Source of the DNA: Lepidurus packardi
Taxonomy: Eukaryota; Arthropoda; Branchiopoda; Notostraca; Triopsidae
Reading direction: 5' to 3'
DNA length: 64,000 bases
NCBI GenBank assembly: GCA_023053545.1
Contig: JAKZAN010000127.1
Location: 22,682-86,681 of the forward strand
Of the stretch, positions 1-11,179 are shown piece by piece (within the stretch, counting starts at the first letter, position 1; each line of letters begins with the position of its first letter). Below the pieces are notes generated by a model that saw nothing but the letters and a program-made list of their open reading frames with translations, did not search any database and was not told the DNA's origin. The position numbers and the translations under genes are program-made.

Positions 1-58
1 CAATATATTAGAGTATTCAATACTTTGGATAGGGCTTTAAATAAAATTTAATAGCCTA

Positions 59-414
59 TCATTTTTCTTCACTTCTCAGAAGCTATTTCCTGAAGAGAGC
101 GCCATCAAACTCAGGACACATCTTCACCGAAGGACTTTACAAGCTTCGGGCAGTCTCAACACTTCTCTCGAATCGAACTACTGAGTGCTGAAGTTCTTAA
201 ACTACTGATATAGGTTTTTGCCTTTTACTCCACCCTGTAGAAAGGTTAGGAGGGTTATACCTTTCCGCCAACTGCACTCAAAATCCATGCACAAAAGGTC
301 CTCCTGACTCCTAGACAAAAACACCGGTTTCATGGTAGGCAGCCCCTCCAAGGCTCTTAATTCCTTAATATTTCATGTACTTTGTGCAAAGTTTGGAGCA
401 CCTTGAGTAGCCAT
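59..414 (-). CDS. small protein, unknown function, two ultrashort introns
   Basis: Not recognised. Starting at the ATG at 414, removal of a 17-nt intron (364-380, GTACATGAAATATTAAG) and a 21-nt intron (272-292, GTGCATGGATTTTGAGTGCAG) gives one frame of exactly 106 codons ending in TGA. The product (about 105 residues) begins MATQGAPNFAQ, has a glycine-rich stretch (KSLGGAAYHETG) and a charged C-terminal half with several Glu encoded by TAA/TAG. No signal peptide or membrane segment is obvious. Without the introns all frames hit TGA quickly, so the gene model depends on the splicing. The neighbour upstream on the same strand (539-862) is also an unknown small protein. Confidence 0.5.
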
Positions 415-538
415 AGATGCCTTATTTTACTATGATGAGATAGAAATCACAAGAAAAAATTGGTGGGTCATAGCTGGGAAAATAGGAAGGTGGGTATTGT
501 CATAGGACTCCTGTCGTGAAGACCCTCTGTAGGCACTA

Positions 539-862
539 TCAAATCTAGTTTTGCCTGGCCTCACACGAGTCGTATTTGGAGGAGGAGTAATTGCAAAAGG
601 TGGCTGTTGTCATTCGGGATTCTGGTAGCATCCGTCCATTTAATACATGTTCCACTCGTGTGTGAATGTAGGTGGATAGGAGATGATGGGCCCAGGAGAC
701 AGGGTCATCGGCTGGGCAATATTGATTATGAACCATAGCTGTGTTGATCTATTGATCGGCAGCTGTCCTCGGAACCCGCTCTTTTTGGAGAAAGATGGGC
801 CATGCGAGTGTTGAGACGAAGAGAAGAGTCAGTACGAAGAAGGTATCTGAATATGTGGACAT
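539..862 (-). CDS. small membrane-anchored or secreted protein, unknown
   Basis: A single-exon frame of 107 codons from ATG (862) to TGA (539) with two in-frame TAG read as Glu. Residues about 8-25 (FFVLTLLFVSTLAWPIF) form one hydrophobic segment that could be a signal peptide or membrane anchor, followed by a polar domain with three cysteines and a WAHH motif. I do not recognise the family. A secreted or membrane location is inferred from the hydrophobic N-terminus only. It is transcribed in the same direction as its neighbours on both sides. Confidence 0.55.
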
Positions 863-1034
863 AGGCTACGAAAAACCCAAGAAGCAGGTTTAGTATTTCC
901 GATTTAGGTTGAAATGTGAATGTTTAGAGTAGAAACAATACAACTTTCACAACTTTCAGCCACTCCCCAATTCAATGTCACACTATACACAACCTCTTCT
1001 GTCAATGCTCGGAGTGAATTAAGGTTATAAAATC

Positions 1035-4000
1035 TCAAACTACCATCACTTCACTTGGGCTCATCCGCGCAAACTCAAATACCTGCTAGTCAATTTTCCT
1101 CCTCAAGAAACTGCTCCTTTAGGAATGCAGATGTTTTCGACTTCCTCTATTGAGTCCCTCATCGACCTCCATGCCACATATTTCTGACTATGGAACAGAA
1201 GTAAATGATACGGAAACTAAGTGTTCTCCCTTCAAAAATAGCTGGTTTTATAAGCTAGTTTTGATTGTATAATTGAACATATAGATAGAGTAGGCGACTC
1301 CCTTTTAAGAGTGCTCCTGAAAGACAGTGTAGGACCTGAGGGTGTCAGTCTCGGGCATGGAGACGAAGTGGCTCAGAATCAAAGTCCGCAGTCTGATTTT
1401 GAAATTGTCAAATACTGACAAATAGTCTTCTGAGACGACTGGAGATTTTGGACGAGAGGATCGCAGTTGTTCAATTTTAGTAAACTTGGATTCCATTTTT
1501 TGTTCTAGAATGCCAATTCTTTTTTCGTCAAGGAATCCCACCTTGTACGTGCAACTCACTCGATCGTACAAATGCAGTTCAACGACTTCCAGACCCACAT
1601 ACTTGAACCCCACCAGCACTCGTATACTGTCTATGCTCAACTTCCCAATACACCTCTTTATAGGATGGATCAGTCTGCTACAAATACGTCTTTTATCCAC
1701 ATAAAGGAGCGTTCTTTCTCTATGTGCACCGCTCATGCGTCGGGACTGACCCACTACTTTCCCTTGGGCTTTACGCTTTACTCGAACCTCAAGTCCCACA
1801 TGGATATGATACTCTAGGTTTAGTATCCTTAACCTCTTCACGATTTCAGACATGAGCTTGCTATCATATTACTCATCTCTATTCTGGGAGAAGTCGGTCT
1901 ACAGAAGGCGAATAGGAACCCTCAAAGAATAATGTCTGCGAGTCTGTCTGAATATGCAGTTGACCAAATAGACTTCAGCTTAAGTGTCTTACTTCAAGCC
2001 AATATCGCAGTAACCTTTCGTCTAAAAAAAGATGTGGGTTGAATAAATCCTTCCAGGGGCTTTTGACGATATCCTGAAATCTAAGCCATCTCTGAATATC
2101 TGCATAATATTCATGTCTCTGGATGAAGCCACGCCGTTTCTTCCAGACAGTAAAGAAGGCTCGTGATTGTCCTAGATGACCTCTATTTTCTTTTATTTCT
2201 CAATTGCCATGAAAAGGTCAGAGCATCCTCGATTACCTCCCCAAATCTAACGGTCTTTCTCCTCCAGCTCACGTTCATAAATTTCGTAAAGCTTATTAGC
2301 CAACAGTAGCTTTCGGCTCAACCGACCTCCTTGCTTAAGAAATAGGCTCTCGCTCACCAACTCGTGCACCATCGATTGAAAATGTCTAGATTGGACCCTA
2401 TCTCTGTGAGAGAGGCGTGCGAGTGTTCTGGATTGGAAATCGGCTGAGGGACAGAGGAAGGGCTGGGTGTTTGCAATAAGTTCGACTTCAGCGGACGTGT
2501 GTAGTTTCTTTAGCTGATCTTCAGGCATGCTCACACATATGAATATAAAGTCTGACTAGTGCCTGAAAAATCCTCTATAGAGGATGTTGCGAATGGAATG
2601 CAGATGCCTGTAGACTTCCAACAAGGTCTTGCGGTTCTTGATTTCCGAAGTGATCTTGTGGCTAGGAATGTTATTGCTAAGTGATAATGTAATCTGCTCC
2701 AGCAATTTGCAGAATTTCAAAGTATCCTTGGGCTTCAGGTTCTCATCCACTACTTAGTACGTCTGTCCCGATGGCCGCACACGCGAGTGGATGCTCCATT
2801 TGAAGTAGCTGTTCAGGTATTCCTTCAGATTGAAACACTGTTGCAGCCTTGCGCCATCCAGCGGTCTCCCTCTTTTCTTGATTAAGTAAAGCCTTACCGA
2901 CTCTATGAGTTATTGTCTATTATTCGTTTCACCAAGTCCATTGTAGAATTATACGAAGAGAGGGGAGTTCTCGATTTTAGCTTTAAGTTGACTTACCATG
3001 AGGACGAAGACATTAGCTGCTTTCTAGTTTTTAGAGACGCTGCACAGCCTAATACTGCTTTTTTGCCTACCTATCGAATAACTGACCTCCATGAGCCAAG
3101 ATTACTGTTCAGGAATGATGCGGATATTGACTCGAACGAATTGTCTCTGGTGCCAACTCGAGAAAGAGATGTTCGAGAGGAAGTCCCAGTCTTCAGAGAG
3201 CTGGAGTGACCTGGTCGAGTTAGGGGATGTTTGTTGGATGAGCGCCACCATCTGTCGATCTTTCTCTCCTTCGGAAGGGCGCGAGGGCTTCGCAACTCTG
3301 CTATTGCGTTTGGAAAAAGAACTTTAGTTTCGTACTCTATTCTTTGCGAGCAGCAGTCGACTGAAATCGGACTGTTTGGCTGCAACGAAAAAATTCTAAG
3401 CTTCAGCAAAACTACCGACATCGCTAAATGGCCTACTCGCTGGTGAGGACTTTTCTTCGAATTGGTTCCAGTTACTGTCTTCGATTGTCTCGTCTTTGGG
3501 GTTGTCAAAGCCACCAGAAGCCCGGAACTGCTCGGGACCACAGATTTCCTAGCATTCTTGCTGGAGTTCATGAACCTCCAGCTTGTTAATTTTATGTGCC
3601 GACTTATCCTTGATAATATCGTAGTGAAAAACTCGAGGCTTGGGGTCTTGGTTTCTTCGAAGGGGTGTTGGAGCAATGAGGCTGATGATTTTGTTGATGC
3701 TTCCGATCATCGAGGTGCGAAACGCATTTCTTGAACCCATTTGATTGCTTGATTTTTGCTGGGAGTCCTGCATAAGCCTACTTCTAGAACTAACAAAGGT
3801 ATTCTGGTGGATTGCTTCACCGCTGAGACCTCTTTGATGCAGGTTTTGCAGAGATAAGACCTGCGACCCTTGATGTAAATACATAGTCCTCCTCGCATTC
3901 GATGGTCTATCCCCTTCTCCCACAGTTAGGTTCAGAACTTCTAGCTGGTTCTCTAATATCCTCTCTTTCGAAAGAGACTGCTGGGCAGTGCTTTTAGGTC

Positions 4001-5200
4001 TGTTCCAGCTGGGCTAGTGGGTTTCCGAGTCTTCATTGGAGGCTATGTTTGCCACTAACCCCTGCATGATGCTGCGGTTGATTTGGCTGATATTTTTTGA
4101 AAAACATGCGTTTAGGTTCTAGGCTTCCGACTCTGCTAAGTACTTACTGGTGCAAAACTCTCTGAAAATTTATTGGACAAAAAGGAACGGTGCTCTTTGT
4201 TTGGGCTAGCCTTTGGCGAGATTCATTTTATCTGCGACTTTTAGTCCTAATTACAGAGTTCCACGAACATATTTTTTCATCCCAAAGACCCCTAATGTGT
4301 GGCTGAAGCTCGTCAGCATTTTCCGCCGCATCCTGAGGGCTTCTAGAGCTACTACCTCACAGCTTTAATCCTGCAAAGCAAACAGAATTATTGACCTTAC
4401 GGTTGATAGAGTCGCCCTGAGCATGCATACAGCAATTTTGTACTTGAGAATGTCTTCCTTGGCATAGTCATGTCTAGTTAACCCCTTAGATGATTGAGGT
4501 TATGGATAATTCTCAACCTCAAGACCCGTAAGCATGTTTTCCACGATTTGCAAGAGTTTCCTGATACTTTTGACATCATGACTCGGTACTTTTCTTCCCT
4601 GGCAGCAACTCTGCACACCCAATATTTATTTTCGAACGGCCACGATCTGGGAGACACTTTTACACATAAGCACGAAAGGGTGCTTCTGCGACGCGAATGT
4701 CACTATCTTCCGTGCGGATAAGATTTAAGAGTAGGAGTCTGCCAGGAACTGTATGTCTCGAAGACTCGTGACCTCGTCAGCCAGCTTGAAGTAAAGGCAT
4801 GAAATGGTTTTGAAAGTGCTGAAAGCGGTACTATCCTCCATAAACTCTTTCTCAGCAGTCTGCAGAGCGTAAATCATTTTGGAATAGGTATCAGCCCAGT
4901 TGGGTTTATGCATGAGGAACTCAGTGGTCTTGATGCCCAGCAGGAAATCCAAAGGCCCTGGGTAGAAGGTGGTTTCCATGAGGAGTTCCTTGAAGAATTT
5001 ATGGAAGACATGGTCACCGCCTAAAGTGAGGCGATCTATGGACTTGCTGAAGTTGTGAAGCATGCGCACATCCGAATAAATGGACTATGGTTATGAAATA
5101 GTTGCTATGATATTACAGGTATGCCTCCGCTTCCATGGCCTGCATGTTCTGGAGAGAGTATCGGTGTAGGATCTAGTTGTTTGGGGTGCGACTGGCGCAT
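1035..5200 (-). CDS. large protein of about 1,367 residues, unknown function
   Basis: One continuous Glu-code frame from ATG at 5200 to TGA at 1035 once two introns are removed (about 5085-5116, 32 nt; about 4371-4400, 30 nt); the remainder is exactly 1,368 codons. The first 500 residues are helical and resemble large scaffold or channel-associated alpha-solenoids (for example HPFVLMCKSVSQIVAVRKE and KLLQIVENMLTGLE), without a motif I can assign. Around residue 780 is a basic, AT-hook-like KKRGRPLDG. The C-terminal third is rich in basic residues and beta-like segments. No membrane spans are evident. It starts only 21 nt downstream of the cytidylyltransferase stop. I cannot name it; a RIH-type solenoid is a weak guess for the N-terminal third. 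Confidence 0.75.
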
Positions 5201-5221
5201 TTATATAACTCAATACGTGGA

Positions 5222-5865
5222 TCATTCAGCCTTTGGTTTGGTCTGCCGTGCGGGACACAACTTCCATTTAAGATACAAGTAGTAGTATTCAAACAACCCC
5301 ACGCGCAGTTCTTGTCGGCTCACACCCCGCTTCAAGTTCCTCTGTATGTACTTTTCACGATCAGCGATGATCCGTGTCACCATATCACTCGTCGAGATGC
5401 CCTCAGTTCGCTGAGTCGCAATAAACTTCCCAAGCTTCTTACAGAGAGCGTAGGCGTCGTCAATATCTGCTGTCACGTAGGGAATGTCGTCGTGAGCAAC
5501 AAAATCGATTCTGTGGTCGTTAAGGAACTCTAAGGCCCGATAATGGCAAATATGAATAATGAGAGGACGTACTCTCGTCGATGATCCAAGGACCTTCCAC
5601 TACTTCATCAACCCACTTGCAGGCTGCCACCATATCTCTTCTCTCCTTTTCGGTGTTGATACAAGAACCTACAGATGATAAGTCATTTAGATTCGGGAGT
5701 ACCTTTGTATTTTTCGACGTCGTCCTGCCTGCAGACACCAGCAATCAAGTGGACCTTTTTACCAGGCATGCACTGCTTGGCCTGTTTGAGCATGTTGGCA
5801 TGGCCGATGTGGAAGCAGTCGAAGACTCCATCAGCGTAGACTCTGTAAACGCGATCGTCAGTCAT
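5222..5865 (-). CDS. PCYT1: choline-phosphate cytidylyltransferase
   Basis: Catalyses CTP + phosphocholine to CDP-choline, the regulated step of phosphatidylcholine synthesis by the Kennedy pathway. The N-terminus (RVYADGVFDCFHIGHANML) carries the cytidylyltransferase HxGH signature; later come VDEVVEGPW, the substrate motif DFVAHDDIPY and the diagnostic QRTEGISTSDMVTRI near the C-terminus. Two introns (34 and 43 nt) interrupt it and their removal gives exactly 189 codons. At 188 residues it is essentially a catalytic domain and lacks the long amphipathic lipid-sensing helix of animal enzymes, so membrane regulation may differ. It is followed after 21 nt by the large unknown gene on the same strand. 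Ethanolamine-phosphate cytidylyltransferase is a less likely alternative, because that enzyme is normally a tandem duplication. Confidence 0.93.
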
Positions 5866-6227
5866 TCTGTGAATATGGTTAGAGAGTAATACTATTTTTT
5901 GTCAAATAAGTCTGTATTGCTATGCTTAGATGAATAGAAAAGCACGAATAACTAACTATTCGGTCAATTAGACTGTTTGATATAAACACTTACCTATGAA
6001 ATTCTGGTTAGACGAAGGCGAGGGAATCGTCAGATGAGAAGGTAGATTTACCGTATCTAATGATGGTTTACCGAATGAAACCAGGTGTGGGGACTCGTTT
6101 AGAGACTCGGCATCATTGTGAGCTAGTGAAGGGGTATTAGAGGCTGTTCGAACTAAAGTCAGGATCGGCTGATTCGTCTTAAGTATAAGGGAATATTTAG
6201 TTATTTGATACGGTTACATTCCTTTGA
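5866..6227. other. intergenic, no gene seen
   Basis: About 360 nt between two minus-strand genes. It is AT-rich and I see no open frame of convincing composition in either direction. It presumably contains the promoter of the cytidylyltransferase gene. Confidence 0.5.
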
Positions 6228-6488
6228 TCATTTGCTGTAATAATCTTGGTGAGCCATCGAAAAGAGTATTTACATGATATCGGTATCTAACCAAAGGGAG
6301 AGGCCACGGTATCTCTACCTCCGCCACCCACGATTCGAGTCAGAAATATCAACTACAAAGATCAGTCTAAACAAACTTATCTTAGTCGACAACTCCCGTT
6401 CATTAATTACCAGGCTACCCACCATGATTTTAGATGTATCCATTCTTCGGAGGGTTTGCACCATTTCATGGTCCTTAGAGATCCCCAT
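6228..6488 (-). CDS. small protein of 86 residues, unknown
   Basis: An intronless frame from ATG (6488) to TGA (6228) with one TAG and one TAA read as Glu. The product has a predicted beta-rich middle (KIMVGSLVINEREL, RLIFVVDISDS) followed by a basic patch (RGWRRERYRG) and a hydrophobic helix-like end. I do not recognise a family. It could be a terminal exon of a longer gene, because an in-frame TGA lies only 15 nt upstream of the chosen ATG and a splice acceptor could be missed there. Confidence 0.45.
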
Positions 6489-6841
6489 ACACTCATTAAC
6501 TCAAGCCTGAGATCTAGGGACCAATCGTTGAAGTATATCAAATATAGATCCTTGCTTTTCAGAGCCAATTAGAATTGTTCTTGTGAAAACTGAGTATCTA
6601 AGCAAAGATTTGTTCCTATAAGATCGTCGTCTTTAGTCTGGTAGCCCTCATAAATGAGACTCTTTGTAACCAGCGAATCGTAAAGATGTTATTAACAATT
6701 TTCCGCAGTAGCTGTGTTGCCTCCTTATGACTTTTCCAATCCCTAATTCTTTCCTACTACGCTGGACTCGATCGTACTATAAACATAAGTTTAATTCTAA
6801 CTCCTACTAATTCTGTTCTCCTTCATCTCACTTTATCCGTC
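6489..6841. promoter_or_regulatory. divergent intergenic region
   Basis: About 350 nt separating a minus-strand gene from the plus-strand LITAF gene; it probably holds both promoters. No coding frame or strong repeat was seen. Confidence 0.35.
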
Positions 6842-7328
6842 ATGAACCCTTACCAACTTAACGAAGAGCAGGACTCCATTCCCGTCGGACAGCCTATAAC
6901 CTTTCCTCACAATCCATATACCCCATCTAACCATCACCTCCAAATCAGACTCCCCCACCAAGAACTGTTTCGCGGCTCTCTTCCCCAAGGTAGTCTTAAT
7001 CTACCACAGAACCAATACCCAGTGCCAGTTGAGACGATACCTTTCTCAGCACAACAAGGTAACCCTTAGTCTAAATAAATGATCAAAAATAGATTTAGTC
7101 CACCAGAATAATATTCAAGGGTGTCCTTTCTGCCGATCGGTGAGGCCTTCGGTCCAGCTAAAGGTAACTGGCAAAGTGACTGTGGGTTGGGCAGTGTTTC
7201 TTTGCATGTGCTGCTGGCCAGCAATGTGGGCACCTTTCTGTGTCGATGGATGTCTGGATACCCATTTAGCCTGTCCAGACTGTAAAAACGTGGTGTTCAG
7301 AAAAGAAGCGAAATGTTGCCCTTCGTGA
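6842..7328 (+). CDS. LITAF-domain membrane-associated zinc protein
   Basis: LITAF-like proteins bind zinc with two CxxC half-sites that flank a hydrophobic membrane-inserting helix, and sit on the cytosolic face of endosomes/lysosomes or the plasma membrane. Here the first knuckle is GCPFCRS, then a hydrophobic stretch with WAVFLCMCCWPAMWAPF, then the second knuckle HLACPDCKNVVF. The N-terminal 70 residues are proline/glutamine-rich, as in family members with PPxY-type tails. One intron (7059-7119, 61 nt) splits the gene just before the first CxxC; removal gives exactly 142 codons. The ATG at 6842 is the first in frame. Role in endosomal trafficking is inferred from the family. Confidence 0.85.
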
Positions 7329-7459
7329 GCTGCTCATTTTATGTTAAATCAAGCAATGTATGTTTTTGGAGTCCTCATCAGCATCACTCTGTGAGCCGCT
7401 TTGTTCGTTCTTAGCTCCTTACCGCTTTATAATTTACAATTGAATCGACCACTGCCACA

Positions 7460-8781
7460 ATGAAATTAACCCTTCCATCCTTCTTAAAGGGTTTTAGAGT
7501 CCTACAAAATCAAGGAGTTCTCGAAGTATTTTTGGTAGCTGTCTTGGCGATCACAGCCTCTCGTCAGCTCTCCGCTGGCACTTTCTTCTCAACTACCCTC
7601 TGTATTGTGATAGAGATGACAGTGAGTCTTCTTCCTCATGATCAACCAATTCCCCGCATGCTTGCCGGTACTCTTGCTCTACCGATTCTAGCTCTCAGCC
7701 CAGCAGACTTTGCCCAGACTATGGTGTACCCAATCGTATGCTACATTCTGCTCGCCTTAACGTACTCATAAATTCCTGTACATGCCGAGGCTATTTGTTT
7801 TGAGCACCCATAGGTTTTCTAGACAAATATTTTTCGAAAATGCGTTGTTCGGTATTGTTCTAGGCTCAGCCTTGAGTCTCTAACTTTCGCCTCTTGCCAC
7901 ATACCTTTTTAAATCAATCTTCGGCATGCTCCTGTTGCTAGGGTTTTTGTCTGTTCTTGGCTGTAAACCCTATATCAAATACCAGGGCCTACTAATCCTC
8001 AACTTGGTTCTGTGTTGTGGCGCCTTCTATCGCGACCTGCATTGGTAGTTGCTGAACTCTCCGCAGCTGGTAAGGATGTTGGCAGTAGGCTCCCTGGGTG
8101 TCATCGCAATGGTTTGTGGTGCACTGATACTTAGGCAGATTTCCTTACCGAAAATAATTCAACGAAAGATATTTCATTTGCCACCCCTAATCCTATTTCC
8201 ATTTCTGCAAGCCGAGGCTCCAGAGCTATTTAAAATAGCCCTCGTCGGGTCTCTCTACGTACTAGTAGTCTTAGAATTCCTGCGGTACTATCATACAACC
8301 GATGGAGTAGACGTTCTCAAAGGAAGTCTGGTTCCCCTCTGGTCATGGATGCAAACATTCGTCGATGAGAGAGATAGAAACCTGTGGGTGACTCATCTCA
8401 GCCTCTTCGCAGGCACGATGGCTTCTTACTACTCAGAGGGAAGTTCGTTAGGGTTAAGAAATGCATCTGTGGTAATCCCAATTGGCGACGCGATGGCTGC
8501 GGTGGTGGGGGTCTTCTGCGGAAGAATCAAAGTATTTTCAATTTTGTGACTTCCCTTGTTTTTAACTCTGAATTTAGGTAAACAACAAGAGCATTTAAGG
8601 ATATTTGTCTTTTGTTGCTTCAACGTGGCTGTTGTTCGCCGTCTTCAGTGGCCTAGCCTCCGAGAAAATGGAACAACGGCTCCCCCTAGTTCTGGGGCTG
8701 TTGGCAGCAGTAGAACTATTATCGCGTCAAATCGATAATATGCTCCTACCTATCTTGTTCCTGTTGTTGATGAGGATTTGA
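7460..8781 (+). CDS. DOLK: dolichol kinase
   Basis: Phosphorylates dolichol with CTP at the ER membrane, supplying the lipid carrier for N-glycosylation, GPI anchors and mannosylation. The 415-residue product is almost entirely hydrophobic, with roughly a dozen membrane segments. It contains the family landmarks RKIFHLPPL, PIGDAMAAVVG and KSIEGYLSF; the Glu of the last is encoded by TAA, one of the best proofs of the Glu code here. Introns of 28 nt (at the end of the first exon near 7760) and 46 nt (between GRIK and VNNKS) are removed to give exactly 416 codons. Length is shorter than human DOLK (538) but similar to many protist enzymes. Confidence 0.9.
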
Positions 8782-9156
8782 AGACCTGATGCAACGTTGG
8801 GCAGGCAAGACGAGATATGCGTGAAAATAAAATATTTTGGTGCACGAGAGATGCTATCATAAAGTATGTAAAAATGAGGGAGAGCCGTTAGGGCCGGATG
8901 ATGTTAGGCGACGAAAGCATTTGTATAGGAGTCGGCTATGGAAGTGGATTGATTTGTAGATATTTTCAGAAGCTAGCGAGTGAAGACCAGGAAACACTAT
9001 GTGGTGTAAAACAGGTCACGCTCACATTAAAAATAGAGCAAAACATCGCACTTATAATCATTAATAAAACTTGGAAATCAAATACTCTTCCTCCCCCCAG
9101 CGATAACGGGCCACCTTACCTATCTACTTCCTGTCCTTTGCCCAGCTACTCTCCCC
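8782..9156. other. intergenic, no gene seen
   Basis: About 375 nt between dolichol kinase and the small acidic gene. Short frames exist but have no coding character that I can support. Confidence 0.4.
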
Positions 9157-9549
9157 ATGAGCCTAGATTACTCTAAACTTGACCACGAAGTCAGTACCTT
9201 ATCTGCCTCCAACTCTGCAGACTTCGAACTTATCCCCTCTGACCCCTAGCTCACCAAAAAGACATCCTGGGATAGCGGCATCGAACTCGGCGCCGAAACT
9301 GACTCCGAAGATGACAAGAAGCCTAGCATCTTCAACTCGATCGTGGGGTGGCTGACGGAGCAGGGTGTGAAGGCAGGGAACCCCCTTGAGATCGAGGAGG
9401 CTTACTACAGGGAGAGGCGGAACAAGATCCAACAGGAAGTGGCTCAGAAGAGCAACGGCTGGGTGGAGACGGCGGCGACGAAGAAGAGTACTCTAAAGCT
9501 GAGGCTACCGACCCTGAATCTAACTATCAGGACTTGCACTTCACTTTGA
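9157..9549 (+). CDS. small acidic protein, C-terminal end uncertain
   Basis: From ATG (9157) the frame gives an acidic protein (SWDSGIELGAETDSEDD, then a helical EIEEAYYRERRNKIQQE). One TAG is read as Glu. Unspliced, it ends at TGA 9547-9549 after an uncharacteristic basic tail (TLKLRLPTLNLTIRTC). The +2 frame over the same bases reads DEEEYSKAEATDPESNYQD, which matches the acidic character much better. A 26-nt GT...AG intron beginning at the TGG of NGW would join the two frames and move the stop to about 9640. A one-base assembly error is the other explanation. Family not recognised. Confidence 0.5.
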
Positions 9550-10892
<1,343 letters not shown>

Positions 10893-11179
10893 AGGATAGG
10901 TTGTTAGTTCTCTATATATACAAGTGGATATTGATTGTATCATACTTTAAAACGATTTCTTCAGACTATCATATGTTTATTTGGGAAGTGGCCAACGACC
11001 TTAGGCTTCTAAGATGAGGACTAGGGACTGAATACATTTTCAGCTAGAAATGGCAAATATAAACCAGAGGCCCGACGTCTGACGTTATGGGTGCTGAATC
11101 CTTATTACATATTTTATTTCCTTTTCTTTTTGAGTCATTCCCATTAGTGACCATATTTTTCTTGCAGCTATCTCCACAA

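Noticed and set aside
3071..3676. A 201-codon minus ORF inside the large unknown gene
   Set aside because: Another frame of the same strand is continuous over 4 kb and consistent; this one is incidental.
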